This document shows positions 35,203 through 43,519 of a stretch of DNA of 64,000 nucleotides, one piece after another; position 1 is the stretch's first letter, and each line of letters begins with the position of its first letter. Origin of the DNA: Nocardia nova NBRC 15556 (GTDB lineage Bacteria > Actinomycetota > Actinomycetes > Mycobacteriales > Mycobacteriaceae); the NCBI RefSeq assembly GCF_001613005.1, contig NZ_BDBN01000024.1, forward strand, positions 62,001 through 126,000. Direction: 5' to 3'. The notes below the pieces were generated by a model, which was not told where the DNA came from, made no database searches, and was given only the letters and a program-made list of their open reading frames with translations. Both the position numbers and the translations under genes were made by a program.

Positions 35203-35874
35203 ATGATGCGGGAGAATGTCGCGGCCGGGGACCCCTATCGCATCGGTGTCGTCGAGGACCACCAGGTCACCATCGCCGGTCTGCGCCAGATACTCGCCGG
35301 TGAGCCCACGGTCACCATCGCGGCCACGGGCGCGTCGGTAGCGGAATTGCTCTCCGTCACAACGGATCTGGCGCTCGTCGTCCTCGATCTGCGACTACCC
35401 GACGGTTCCTCCCCCGCCACCAATATCGAGCAACTGCGGGCCGCCGGCATCGAAACCCTCGTATTCACCTCCGGCGACGAACCGTTCCTGGTACGCGCCG
35501 CCGCCCGGGCCGGTGTTCTCGGAGTCGTGCGGAAATCCGAACGCGACGAGGTGGTCGCCGCCGCGGTGCGCGACGCCGCGGCCGGGCGCCAGGTGCCGAC
35601 GACGGAGTGGGCGGTCGCCATCGACTCCGACGAGAACTTCACCACGGTCACCCTCAGCCCTCGCCAGCGCGACGTGCTCGCCCTGTACGCCTCGGGCGAA
35701 TCGGCGGCCCGCGTCGCGCGGCTCACCAGCCTCACCGAAGACACCGTCAATGCCTATCTGGCCCGGATCCGGCAGAAGTACGCCGAGGCGGGGCGGCCGT
35801 CGCGCACCAAAACCGAACTGTTCAAACGTGCTCTGGAGGACGGGTGGCTGCCGATACCACGTCGACGCCGGTAG
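35203..35874 (+). CDS. LuxR/NarL-type response regulator
   Basis: Two-component response regulator, 223 residues. The receiver (about 12-130) has the acidic pair in VVEDH, the phospho-acceptor Asp in LVVLDLRLPDG, the Thr in LVFTSGD and the Lys in VVRKSE. The C-terminal HTH (about 150-215) reads LSPRQRDVLALYASGES and then DTVNAYLARIRQKYAEAGRP, ending FKRALEDGWLP. ATG 35203 or 35206 may be used; AGGAGGGG is directly upstream. It overlaps the kinase start by 31 bases, so the two are one operon and likely partners. Confidence 0.92.
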   Translation: MMRENVAAGDPYRIGVVEDHQVTIAGLRQILAGEPTVTIAATGASVAELLSVTTDLALVVLDLRLPDGSSPATNIEQLRAAGIETLVFTSGDEPFLVRAAARAGVLGVVRKSERDEVVAAAVRDAAAGRQVPTTEWAVAIDSDENFTTVTLSPRQRDVLALYASGESAARVARLTSLTEDTVNAYLARIRQKYAEAGRPSRTKTELFKRALEDGWLPIPRRRR

Positions 35875-37061
35875 CTCCGCACGCCGGTCACCCGCGGACG
35901 ACGGTAGGCCCGGCCGAGGACCGCATCACCCGGTTGTTCGCCCGCTTCCTCTCCTCCGGTTATGTGGCCTATCTGTTCCTGATGGCCGCGACCATCTCCA
36001 GCCAAGCCGGCGATCTGGCCCTCTGGTGGACCGTGCTCGCGGTGGGCATCGTCTACGGCCCGGCGATCGTGATGGGCCTGTTCTCGTTTCATTCCGACCT
36101 CCGGTGGGTCCGCGCGACCGCCGCCGTCACCGCGCTCGGTTTCGTGGTCGCGGCAGTTCTGTGGCCCGTGGCGTGGAACGGCGAACTGCTGCAGGCCGAT
36201 GCGTGGATCTCCACCATTCCCGGCCTGGCCGGACTGTCCGCGGCGCTGGTCTGGCCGGCGGGCCGGACGGTGGCCGTCCTGCTCGCGGCGGTGGTTCCGG
36301 TCCAGATCATCAACCATGTCTGCCGGGCGCCCGGCCACAACGGCCGCTTCGTCCCGGACCTGATGTTCGCGATCAGCTTCTGCCTGCTCTTCGTCGCCGC
36401 CGGGCTGATGGCGATGCGCACCGGACGGATTCTGGACGCGACCAGGACCGAAGCCCACGAGGCCGCGGCCGCCGCCGCGGCAGCCACCGCGCGCACCGTG
36501 CAACGCGCCCGCTTCAACGCCCTGCTGCACGATTGGGTGATGTCGACATTGCTGGCGGCCGCGCGGGGAACGCGGCGGTCGGAGGTGCGCCACCAGGCCG
36601 AAATGGCGCTGGCCAAGCTCGGCGACGTGGGTTCCGAAGGCGCGCAGGGCTTTACGGCGGCGACGGCCGCCGCGCACATTCGCACCGCGGTCGCCGATGT
36701 CGACGACCGACTGCCGGTCACGGTGAGCGAGGACGCGGCCACCGGCGACCGCTACTTCCCCGCCGAACCGATACAAATCCTCGGTGCCGCCGTCGCGGAA
36801 GCGGTGCGCAACAGCGTCATTCACGCCGGAGCACACGCCGCCCGCACGGTGAGCCTGGGATTCGCCGACGGCCGGATCGAGGTCACCGCGGCCGACGACG
36901 GCCGCGGATTCGATCCGGCGAAGGTTCCGGCCCACCGCCTCGGGCTGGCCGTCAGCATCGTGGAGCGGGTGCGCCGCCTGCCCGGTGGCGACGTCGAGGT
37001 GCGGAGCCGTCCGGGCGCGGGCACCCGGATTCACCTGTCCTGGCAGGCGGACGAGCGATGA
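35844..37061 (+). CDS. Sensor histidine kinase (NarL/DesK class)
   Basis: A 405-residue membrane kinase. Five or six helices span about 35-190 with almost no extracytoplasmic domain. The phospho-acceptor His229 is in ALLHDWVMSTLL (HisKA_3-like), and the C-terminal ATPase has the N box EAVRNSVIHAGA and G box ADDGRGFDP, with GLAVSIVERVRRLPGG. I place the start at GTG 35844, with GGAGG 4 bases upstream, inside the end of the response regulator; the frame further upstream is within that gene. It should phosphorylate the upstream regulator. The stop overlaps the next gene (ATGA). Confidence 0.9.
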   Translation: MAADTTSTPVAPHAGHPRTTVGPAEDRITRLFARFLSSGYVAYLFLMAATISSQAGDLALWWTVLAVGIVYGPAIVMGLFSFHSDLRWVRATAAVTALGFVVAAVLWPVAWNGELLQADAWISTIPGLAGLSAALVWPAGRTVAVLLAAVVPVQIINHVCRAPGHNGRFVPDLMFAISFCLLFVAAGLMAMRTGRILDATRTEAHEAAAAAAAATARTVQRARFNALLHDWVMSTLLAAARGTRRSEVRHQAEMALAKLGDVGSEGAQGFTAATAAAHIRTAVADVDDRLPVTVSEDAATGDRYFPAEPIQILGAAVAEAVRNSVIHAGAHAARTVSLGFADGRIEVTAADDGRGFDPAKVPAHRLGLAVSIVERVRRLPGGDVEVRSRPGAGTRIHLSWQADER

Positions 37062-38101
37062 GCGCCGCCACCGGCCCGGTGCGCGATGCTCGCACCCTGC
37101 TCGGCATGGACACCCGGCCGGCCTGGCTGATCGCGGCCTTCTACCTGATGTCGGAAGCGGCACTGAGCCTTTCGTCCGCACAACAGACCCGCCACCTGTG
37201 GCCGGTACCGACCGGATTGGCCATCACCGCCGCGGCGACCGCGGCACTGTTGCGCATCCGCCCCGATCCGCTGCCCCTGCCCGCCACCGCCGCGCTGGCC
37301 GCCTCGATTCCGGCGACAGCCGCTCTGACCCTGTTCAACCTGCCGATCCCCCCGACCTCGGTCGCGCAACTGTGGTCGTTCGGGGCCGGCACCGTGACCG
37401 CGACCTTCATGTGCGTGCGCGGACGCACGGGAGCCGCGTGGGCCGGTCTGCTGTCACTGATCGCCACCTCCGCCGTGTGGTCGTGGCAGAGCGGACAGGG
37501 ATTGGGTCACGGCGTGGCGATTTCGGTTATCAACCTGGGCCCGCTTATGATGGCGACCTTCTTCGCCTACACCCTGCGCCCGGCGGCCCGGGCCATCTTC
37601 CGGTTGCGGGAGGAGTCGACGCGGCAGGTGGGCTCCGAAGCCGCCGCGGCCGCCGCACTCGACGAACGACGAGCCCAGATCCAGCGCCTGGACGATATGG
37701 TCCGCCCCATCCTCGAACGAATCGCGAGCCCCCAGCCCCTCGACGAGCGCACCCGCGAGGACTGCCGGCTGATCGAGGCACATCTGCGCGATACGCTGCG
37801 AGCCCCCGCACTCGCCACCGAACCGGTCACGACAGCAGCGCGCCACGCGCGGTTGCGCGGCGTCGACGTCATCCTGATCGACGACCACGGCCTCGACGAC
37901 CTTCCCGCCGCCACCCGCCGACGGGTACTCGGTACCGTCGCCGCGGAGCTGGCCACCGCGTCCGCCGGGACGGCTCACGTTCGAATCCTGCCGCCGCACA
38001 GAGCGATTCTGGCCACCATCGTCGTCAACGATCCCCGCTCCGGCATCCGCCGGATCGAGATCGATACCCCGGCATGCCCGGCGCTGCGGCCCGATCCGTA
38101 A
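37058..38101 (+). CDS. Membrane pseudo-histidine kinase
   Basis: A 347-residue protein with the same layout as the kinase before it: about six membrane helices (20-185) then a cytoplasmic helical stretch. At the position of LHDWVMSTLL in the true kinase it reads LDDMVRPILERIAS, so the phospho-accepting His is Asp212. The C-terminal part (about 245-345) has a beta-rich end (AHVRILPPHRAILATIVVND) but no N or G boxes, so ATP binding is doubtful. It is coupled to the kinase by an ATGA overlap. It likely forms a heteromer with it and modulates signalling (inference). Confidence 0.75.
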   Translation: MSAATGPVRDARTLLGMDTRPAWLIAAFYLMSEAALSLSSAQQTRHLWPVPTGLAITAAATAALLRIRPDPLPLPATAALAASIPATAALTLFNLPIPPTSVAQLWSFGAGTVTATFMCVRGRTGAAWAGLLSLIATSAVWSWQSGQGLGHGVAISVINLGPLMMATFFAYTLRPAARAIFRLREESTRQVGSEAAAAAALDERRAQIQRLDDMVRPILERIASPQPLDERTREDCRLIEAHLRDTLRAPALATEPVTTAARHARLRGVDVILIDDHGLDDLPAATRRRVLGTVAAELATASAGTAHVRILPPHRAILATIVVNDPRSGIRRIEIDTPACPALRPDP

Positions 38102-38109
38102 CCGCGACC

Positions 38110-38448
38110 TCAGATGTCGTCGAGGTTCAGATACCCGTCCTGCAGCGCGCGTGCCAGCAGCGCGGCCTTCGTCGGCGCCGGCCGACCGGCGGCGCGGTAC
38201 TTCTCCCGGATCCGGGCGAGGTGCGTGTTGACCGTTCCGGGCGCGATGAACAGTATGCGGCAGACCTCGCCTTTGGTCTCCCCGAGGATCCACGCGAGCA
38301 GTACTTCCACTTCTCTGGCACTGAGCTGCGGCCGTGGTTCCGGGGCAGCGGCGGGCGCTGTGCGATCGGCGATCGCGTGGGCGAGACAGGCCGGAACCGG
38401 CGACAATTCGGACACGATGTCTTCCTGTTCTGCAGAAGCCGACGGCAT
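38110..38448 (-). CDS. Receiver-less LuxR-type DNA-binding protein
   Basis: A 112-residue protein with only a short N-terminal segment and a LuxR HTH (about 45-110): LSAREVEVLLAWILGE, then GTVNTHLARIREKYRAAGRP, ending LARALQDGYLNLDDI. The last 60 residues strongly resemble the HTH of the response regulator at 35203-35874 (same REKYxxAGRPxxTK motif and ending), so the two may bind similar sites or pair. ATG 38448 has GGGGA 5 bases upstream; the longer GTG 38478 start has no binding site. It converges on the pseudo-kinase gene. Confidence 0.8.
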   Translation of the reverse strand: MPSASAEQEDIVSELSPVPACLAHAIADRTAPAAAPEPRPQLSAREVEVLLAWILGETKGEVCRILFIAPGTVNTHLARIREKYRAAGRPAPTKAALLARALQDGYLNLDDI

Positions 38449-38488
38449 CGCCGTCCCCGGCGACGTGTGTGTGGACACGCTACGCAGT

Positions 38489-38505
38489 TGCCGGGCCGCC
38501 CGGCA
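38489..38505. promoter_or_regulatory. Perfect palindrome upstream of receiver-less LuxR gene
   Basis: TGCCGGGC-c-GCCCGGCA, 8-base perfect arms around one base, in the 144-base gap between the LuxR-type gene and the divergent lipoprotein gene. As DNA it is a good operator candidate for either gene; its one-base centre cannot form a normal RNA hairpin loop without opening some pairs. Confidence 0.45.
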
Positions 38506-38592
38506 GGTTCCAGTTGCTTGACCCGAGAACTGGGGTCACCGTTCGCTCGGAAAACGAAGGGACTCACCGCGTCGATCCGCCACACTCGACAG

Positions 38593-39240
38593 ATGACCGT
38601 CCCCGCGCAACGCTCCGCCACCTCTCGCCTCCCGCGCCGGCAACTCCAGCGGGCCTGTATGCCGGTAATTGTCTGCGTGGCTCTCGCCTTATCGACGGGA
38701 TGTGGCAATGGGCCCGAAAACGCCTCCGCCACTGCGAGTTCCGCTACCTCGGCGGCAGTGTCGCCGACGCGGGTGGCGCCCACCACGCAGGGAACCGTTT
38801 CCCCCGTCACGACGTCCGGTTCGGCGGACTGCGCGACCGACCTCTCGGCGCCGGAGATTCGCCGGGCCGTCGCCACCGTGCCGCCCTACGACGCCGGTGG
38901 CGGTGACACCTGGGCATGGAACGACAACCCGCCCGCACTGCGCGGCACCTACAACCGGTGTTCGACACTGTCGGTCGTGGTGGTCACGATTCAGCGCGCC
39001 ACCGCGAGCTCACCGGAGCACGCGCTGCTGTTCCACAAGGGCGACTACGTCGGCACCGCCACGCCGAAAGCCCAGGCGTTCACCACGATCGACACCGGAG
39101 CCGGTACCGACGACACCGTCGTATTGACCTACAAGACGCCCGGTAGCTGCAACGCCTGCCCCGACGGGACCTCGACGACGGTGTCGTTCCACTGGAACGG
39201 CTCGGGCGTGGACGTGCAGGGGCGACCGCCGATCAACTGA
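38593..39240 (+). CDS. LppP/LprE-type lipoprotein
   Basis: A 215-residue exported protein. The N-terminus is basic, followed by a hydrophobic stretch and LSTGC (Cys near 38), a near-consensus lipobox, then a Ser/Thr/Ala-rich linker (about 40-78). The domain (about 80-210) has CATDLSAPEIRRAV, GTYNRCSTLSVVVV, SPEHALLFHKGDYVGTATP and a final FHWNGSGVDVQG, a pattern I recognise from the LppP/LprE family of mycobacteria. Several cysteines probably pair. Function of the family is unknown. Start ATG 38593; no strong binding site seen. Confidence 0.8.
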   Translation: MTVPAQRSATSRLPRRQLQRACMPVIVCVALALSTGCGNGPENASATASSATSAAVSPTRVAPTTQGTVSPVTTSGSADCATDLSAPEIRRAVATVPPYDAGGGDTWAWNDNPPALRGTYNRCSTLSVVVVTIQRATASSPEHALLFHKGDYVGTATPKAQAFTTIDTGAGTDDTVVLTYKTPGSCNACPDGTSTTVSFHWNGSGVDVQGRPPIN

Positions 39241-39270
39241 TCACCGGATTCCGGAACGGCCACCGGGGGC

Positions 39271-39783
39271 TCAGACGGACGAAACCTGTTCCGCCAGATC
39301 GAATTTCATGAAAACGTCGGCACGATCGTAGGGAATGGGCCGCAGCTGCTCCGGCGGCACATGGACGAATCCCACCGATTCGTACAGGTGCACGGCGTCG
39401 GCCAGGCGCCCGTTGCTCGCCAGGAACAGCGAGGTCGCGCCGCATGCGCGAGCGTGGTCGATGGCGGCGTTCAGCAGCAGACGGCCGATGCCCCGGCCCC
39501 GCACCCGCGGCGCGACCGCCATCTTCGAGATTTCGAAGACGCCCGGATCCTCCGCGACCAGCGCGACGCACCCGACGCGGTCGTCACCGTCGCGCGCGAT
39601 CAGCACCTGCCCGCCGTCGGTCACGATCCGCTGCGGATTGCCGAGGGTGGCGAGGTCGGCCGGTTCGACGCCGAACAGAGCGGTGATCCATTCCAGATTG
39701 AGTTCTTCGAAGGCGGCGGCGTCGGCCGGCCCGGACATCGGTTCGACGAGAATCACGTCACCAGGATGCGCGCCGGAACCCAT
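39271..39783 (-). CDS. GNAT-family N-acetyltransferase
   Basis: A 170-residue GNAT enzyme. The acetyl-CoA binding block is VAPRVRGRGIGRLLLNAAID (motif A, R-x-x-G-x-G/A), preceded by strand VFEISKMAV and followed by the motif-B region ATSLFLASNGRLADAVHLYESVGF. The acceptor is unknown. ATG 39783 is used; a TTG at 39792 is the alternative. It diverges from a LysR regulator over 55 bases that hold a dyad, so that regulator probably controls it. Confidence 0.88.
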   Translation of the reverse strand: MGSGAHPGDVILVEPMSGPADAAAFEELNLEWITALFGVEPADLATLGNPQRIVTDGGQVLIARDGDDRVGCVALVAEDPGVFEISKMAVAPRVRGRGIGRLLLNAAIDHARACGATSLFLASNGRLADAVHLYESVGFVHVPPEQLRPIPYDRADVFMKFDLAEQVSSV

Positions 39784-39796
39784 AGCGTCCAATATT

Positions 39797-39817
39797 CGAT
39801 AGCTCCGATTGATATCG
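39797..39817. promoter_or_regulatory. Dyad between GNAT and LysR genes
   Basis: CGATA-N11-TATCG, a 21-base dyad centred in the 55-base divergent gap. Size and position fit a LysR-type operator. Confidence 0.5.
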
Positions 39818-39838
39818 TGAACTTATGGATGGCGGCCG

Positions 39839-40732
39839 GTGGACGGGGTAGAGCTGCGGCACCTTCGCTACTTCCTGGCGGTCGCGGAGGAATTGCATTT
39901 CGGCCGTGCCGCGGCCCGGCTGCACATCGCCCAGCCCGCCCTGACCCAGCAGATCCGGCGGCTCGAGACGCTGCTCGGCGCCCGGCTGTTCGATCGCACC
40001 TCGCGCACGGTGGCCCTGACTCCCGCCGGCTCCGTCCTGCGTGATCGCGCCGAGGCCCTGCTCGGGCACGCACAACGCGATCTGGCCGAGGTCGCGCGGA
40101 TCGGGCAGGGCGGGCAGGGGACGCTCTACTTGGGCTTCGTGCCGTCGGTACTGCCGCTCGAACCCCTGCGCGGGGTGCGCGCGTTTCGCGACCGCTATCC
40201 GCTCGTCGAGGTCGACCTGGTCGAGGGGTTCACCAGCCATCTGATGGAGCGGCTCGCCAACGGCGCCTTGGACCTCGCGATCGTGCGCGATCCCGATCCG
40301 CGGCCGGGCACCACCATCACACCGCTCATGACCGAGCCGTTCGTCGCGGTGGTGCCCGACGACCATCCGCTGGCCGGACGCGATTCCGTCACCGGGGCCG
40401 AACTGGTCGATCACCCGGTGGTCTTCTTCCCGCGCGCCGCAGGCTCCCTGGCCCACGACCGGAACCTGGCTCCCCTGCTGCGATCGGGCCGCCGCCCGCG
40501 CATCGTGCAGGAGGCCACCAACTGGACCATCAGTCTCTATCTGGTGGCCGCGGGCCTCGGCATCACGGTCGCGCCGCGCAGCGCCACCTTCACGGCGCCG
40601 GCTTCGGCGCGGATCATCCCGCTGACCGAAACCGACGCGGACACAACCATTTACACCGCGCACCGCACCGGCGACGAGCGAGCGCTGGTCCACAATCTGC
40701 TCGCCCTGTTGCCCGGCCCGGCCGCGGCGTGA
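39839..40732 (+). CDS. LysR-family transcriptional regulator
   Basis: A 297-residue LysR regulator: winged HTH at 1-65 (LRHLRYFLAVAEELHFGRAA, QPALTQQIRRLETLLG, LFDRTSRTVALTPAG) and a periplasmic-binding-like effector domain at about 90-295 (GTLYLGFVPSVLP, DLAIVRDPD, AAGLGITVAP). The effector is unknown. Start GTG 39839 directly in front of the HTH. The divergent GNAT gene and the dyad between them suggest the usual LysR autoregulated pair. Confidence 0.93.
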   Translation: MDGVELRHLRYFLAVAEELHFGRAAARLHIAQPALTQQIRRLETLLGARLFDRTSRTVALTPAGSVLRDRAEALLGHAQRDLAEVARIGQGGQGTLYLGFVPSVLPLEPLRGVRAFRDRYPLVEVDLVEGFTSHLMERLANGALDLAIVRDPDPRPGTTITPLMTEPFVAVVPDDHPLAGRDSVTGAELVDHPVVFFPRAAGSLAHDRNLAPLLRSGRRPRIVQEATNWTISLYLVAAGLGITVAPRSATFTAPASARIIPLTETDADTTIYTAHRTGDERALVHNLLALLPGPAAA

Positions 40733-40741
40733 GCGCGACCG

Positions 40742-42277
40742 TCAGGACAGCAGTTTGCGCAGGATCTTGTTGCCGAACCCGTAGCGGATGAGACCGTCGA
40801 GGTTGCGAATGGTCTTCTCCGAGTAGGGGTACCAGATGCTTTCCTGCTTGGACTGCCAGCGGTCGATCAGGACCGGCTGGGCATGGGTGAAGCTGCGCAG
40901 TGCGCCCGGGCCGTTGACCTGGCCGACGCCGCTGTCCTTGCGCCCGCCGAAGGGCGCCTCGGGCACACCGTAGATGACGGCCGCGTCGTTGTGCACGACC
41001 GAACCCGTGGTGAGCTGGGCCGCGATGCGCCGGGCCTTGGCGGCGTCCTTGGTGAACACCGAGCCGCTGAGCCCGTATTTGCAGTCGTTGGCCAGCCGGA
41101 TGGCCTCGTCCTCGTCACGGACCCGCATGATGGTGGTGATCGGACCGAACGTCTCCTCGGTCATCAAGTCCATGTCGTGGTGCGCGCCGACGACGACGGT
41201 GGGCTGGAAGTACAGGCCCTCGCCGGTGTCGGCCGCGCCGCCCACCACGATGTCGGCGCCCTTGGCCTTCGCGTCGTCGATGTGCCGGATCACGATGTCG
41301 CGCTGGCGATCCCAGAACAGCGGGCCCATATCGGTGTCGCCGGGACCGTAGGTGACCCCCGCCGCCTTCTCGGTGACCAGCCGGATGAACTCGTCCGCGA
41401 CGCTGTCGACCACGTAGATGCGTTCCACGCTCATGCAGACCTGGCCGGTGTTGAACATCGACAGATACACCGCGCCGGCAGCAGCGCGCTCGAGATCGGC
41501 GTCCGCGCAGACGATCATGGCGTCCTTGCCGCCCAACTCCAGGGTGCACGGCAGCAAGCGGGTCGCGCAGGCAGCCGCGATCTTGCGGCCGGTGCCGACG
41601 CTGCCGGTGAAGCACACCTTGTCGATATCCGAATCGACCAGTGCCGCACCGGTTTCGCCGTCGCCGTGCAGCACCTGCACGACATCCTCCGGCACCCCCG
41701 CCTCGTGCAGCACCCGCGCCACCCATTCCCCCGAACGCGGCGTCACCTCGGACGGTTTGAACACCACGGTGTTGCCGGCGACCAGCGCCTGCACCACCGG
41801 ATTGAGCGACAGCACGAACGGCGCGTTCCACGGCGTCACGACGCCGATCACGCCGAGCGGCTGATACTGCATGTACAGCTTCTTCATCGGTTTCAGATAA
41901 CCGTGCAGCCGCTGCCGGTGCGAGCGCAGATCACGCCGGGCGCGCGCGGTCCAGTAGTTGAGGAAGTCGCAGGCGGGCACGATCTCGACGCCGAGCGCCT
42001 CGGCCTCCGGCTTACCGGTCTCGGTGCGAATGGTCTCGGCGATCTCCGCGCGCCGGGCGACGATCACACCGATGGCGGCGCGCACGATCTCGGCGCGCTC
42101 GGTGATGCTGCGGGCGGCCCAGGCGGGCTGGGCGGCGCGGGCGCGCGCGACCGCGCTCTGCACCTCGGCGGTGGTGTCCACCTCGAGTTCGCCGATGCGC
42201 CGGCGATCCACCGGACTGTCCAGCGCCAGCGTGCGCCGGTCACCCTCGGTCGTCGGCAGTGGGTGGACGATGGCCAT
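40742..42277 (-). CDS. NAD(P)-dependent aldehyde dehydrogenase
   Basis: A 511-residue ALDH-superfamily enzyme that oxidises an aldehyde to an acid. It has the catalytic Cys in NTGQVCMSVERIYV, the general base Glu in LELGGKDAMIV, the cofactor loop FTGSVGTG and the N169-type Asn in VVTPWNAPF. Closest in style to succinate-semialdehyde or long-chain aldehyde dehydrogenases; the substrate is not set by sequence. ATG 42277 has GGGGAAG upstream. An inverted repeat at 42379-42404 in its promoter suggests repression. The C-terminal 25 residues (RNLDGLIRYGFGNKILRKLL) are basic and hydrophobic. Confidence 0.93.
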   Translation of the reverse strand: MAIVHPLPTTEGDRRTLALDSPVDRRRIGELEVDTTAEVQSAVARARAAQPAWAARSITERAEIVRAAIGVIVARRAEIAETIRTETGKPEAEALGVEIVPACDFLNYWTARARRDLRSHRQRLHGYLKPMKKLYMQYQPLGVIGVVTPWNAPFVLSLNPVVQALVAGNTVVFKPSEVTPRSGEWVARVLHEAGVPEDVVQVLHGDGETGAALVDSDIDKVCFTGSVGTGRKIAAACATRLLPCTLELGGKDAMIVCADADLERAAAGAVYLSMFNTGQVCMSVERIYVVDSVADEFIRLVTEKAAGVTYGPGDTDMGPLFWDRQRDIVIRHIDDAKAKGADIVVGGAADTGEGLYFQPTVVVGAHHDMDLMTEETFGPITTIMRVRDEDEAIRLANDCKYGLSGSVFTKDAAKARRIAAQLTTGSVVHNDAAVIYGVPEAPFGGRKDSGVGQVNGPGALRSFTHAQPVLIDRWQSKQESIWYPYSEKTIRNLDGLIRYGFGNKILRKLLS

Positions 42278-42378
42278 GGTCTTCCCCTCGGTCGGAGCTG
42301 GCGTTCCAGTGCGATTTCGGTTGTGACACAAGGTTTGTCGCAACCGAATCGACGGCACGGCGAAACCCTCGTGAACTA

Positions 42379-42404
42379 GTAGACAACTTACCAAAACTGT
42401 CTAC
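42379..42404. promoter_or_regulatory. Inverted repeat upstream of aldehyde dehydrogenase
   Basis: GTAGACA-N12-TGTCTAC, 7-base perfect arms, 101 bases before the dehydrogenase start and upstream of it on the minus strand. This is a typical TetR-family operator layout. No regulator gene lies next to it. Confidence 0.55.
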
Positions 42405-42465
42405 CCATTGCGAGAACTTGTTCTAGATTTCCATCGGACAGACATCCGCGGACCGCTCCCGCTCG

Positions 42466-43047
42466 CTACCGATAGCCTCGCTTCAGCAGGTATTTCGCGC
42501 CCGCGTCGAAACCGTCCGGACCCAGGACGTCGAATCCGAAGGCGTCCGCGAGCCGGTTGGTCGTGTTGAAGGCAGCGCAGACGGCCAAGGCGTCCTCGAC
42601 CTGTTGTGGCGACACTCCGGCGGACAGGACCTTTCGGACGTCGTCGGCATCGACCTCCCCGTCGCGGGTCAGCTTGCCCAGGAGCAGCAGCGTCGCGCGC
42701 AGGCCCGCGTCGATCGACGCGGAGTCCGGTTCGTCGAGCACCGCACGAACTTTCGCCTCGTCGGCATACGCGCGCCTCGCGGTCGCGCTGTGGGCACCGA
42801 TGCAGAACGCGGAGTCGTTGACCTTCGACACGTACGCGGCCATCAGCTCCCGGTCGGCGACCGACCATTCGGAGGGTCCGCGCATCGCCGCGTGGGTGAA
42901 CGCCTTCGCTCGCGTGCCGTAGAAATCCGGACGATAGAACACCAGCTTCGCGGCATCGGGCAGCGGCTGACCGGAGAACACTCGGATCGCCTTGAACAGG
43001 AGTTTGGTTCCGGGGCGATAGCCGTGGTTCAGGATGTCCGGCCGCAT
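42466..43047 (-). CDS. AhpD/carboxymuconolactone decarboxylase-like protein
   Basis: A 193-residue all-helical protein of the AhpD-like superfamily. The redox block reads VNDSAFCIGAHSATAR: the second Cys and the His of CxxCxxxH are kept, but the first Cys is Ser, so a classical disulfide-based peroxidase cycle is unlikely unless the partner supplies a Cys. Helices before (WSVADRELMAAYVSK) and after (LLLLGKLTRDGEVDADDVRK) match the fold. Its ATG overlaps the stop of the preceding gene (TGATG), so the two are coupled. Confidence 0.82.
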   Translation of the reverse strand: MRPDILNHGYRPGTKLLFKAIRVFSGQPLPDAAKLVFYRPDFYGTRAKAFTHAAMRGPSEWSVADRELMAAYVSKVNDSAFCIGAHSATARRAYADEAKVRAVLDEPDSASIDAGLRATLLLLGKLTRDGEVDADDVRKVLSAGVSPQQVEDALAVCAAFNTTNRLADAFGFDVLGPDGFDAGAKYLLKRGYR

Positions 43048-43358
43048 CAGCCACGCTCCCCGGCCGCTTCGGCCAGCGCCGCGAGCCCGGCGTCGTACTG
43101 CCGTGCGGACTGCCCGACGGCGGCGGCGATGACCAGTTCGACGAGTTCGTCATCGCCGAATCCCGATGCCCGCGCCGCCGCGAAGTCGGCATCGGTCACC
43201 TCGGTCGGGCGGGTCGCGACCTTGTCGACGAGTTCACGCAGCGGTGGCGGTCCGGCGTTTCCGAAGGCTTGCGCCCGCTGCTCCCGTGGGGTGCTGCCGT
43301 CGCCATCGCGAATCCGCTCCACCAGAGCCCGGAACACCTCGCGCTTGTCCTGCGCCAT
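43047..43358 (-). CDS. Small AhpD-like helical partner protein
   Basis: A 103-residue protein, helical, with FAAARASGFGDDELVELVIAAAVGQSARQYDAGLAAL, which resembles the GxSDEExxELVLxAA part of carboxymuconolactone decarboxylases, without Cys residues. It is translationally coupled to the AhpD-like protein that follows and may be its other subunit. ATG 43358 has a strong GGAGG 4 bases upstream. Function unknown. Confidence 0.7.
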   Translation of the reverse strand: MAQDKREVFRALVERIRDGDGSTPREQRAQAFGNAGPPPLRELVDKVATRPTEVTDADFAAARASGFGDDELVELVIAAAVGQSARQYDAGLAALAEAAGERG

Positions 43359-43488
43359 CTCGCCTCCTCACAGCCGGTTCCGTGTCATGGACGCGAGCCG
43401 TGACGGGCAGGCGCCACGGACACGAATGTACGCCCAGGGAGCCGGTTCGCCGGCTAGACCGGCAGAACGGCTCGCGAATTCCCCACCA

Positions 43489-43510
43489 AACTAGTTGGAC
43501 GTCCTATAAT
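43489..43510 (+). promoter_or_regulatory. Promoter and operator-like palindromes for leaderless acyl-CoA synthetase gene
   Basis: Two back-to-back perfect palindromes, AACTAGTT (43489-43496) and GGACGTCC (43497-43504), are followed at once by a consensus TATAAT (43505-43510). The ATG begins at 43520, so transcription should start on or within a few bases of it. Confidence 0.6.
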
Positions 43511-43519
43511 CTCCGGCCT

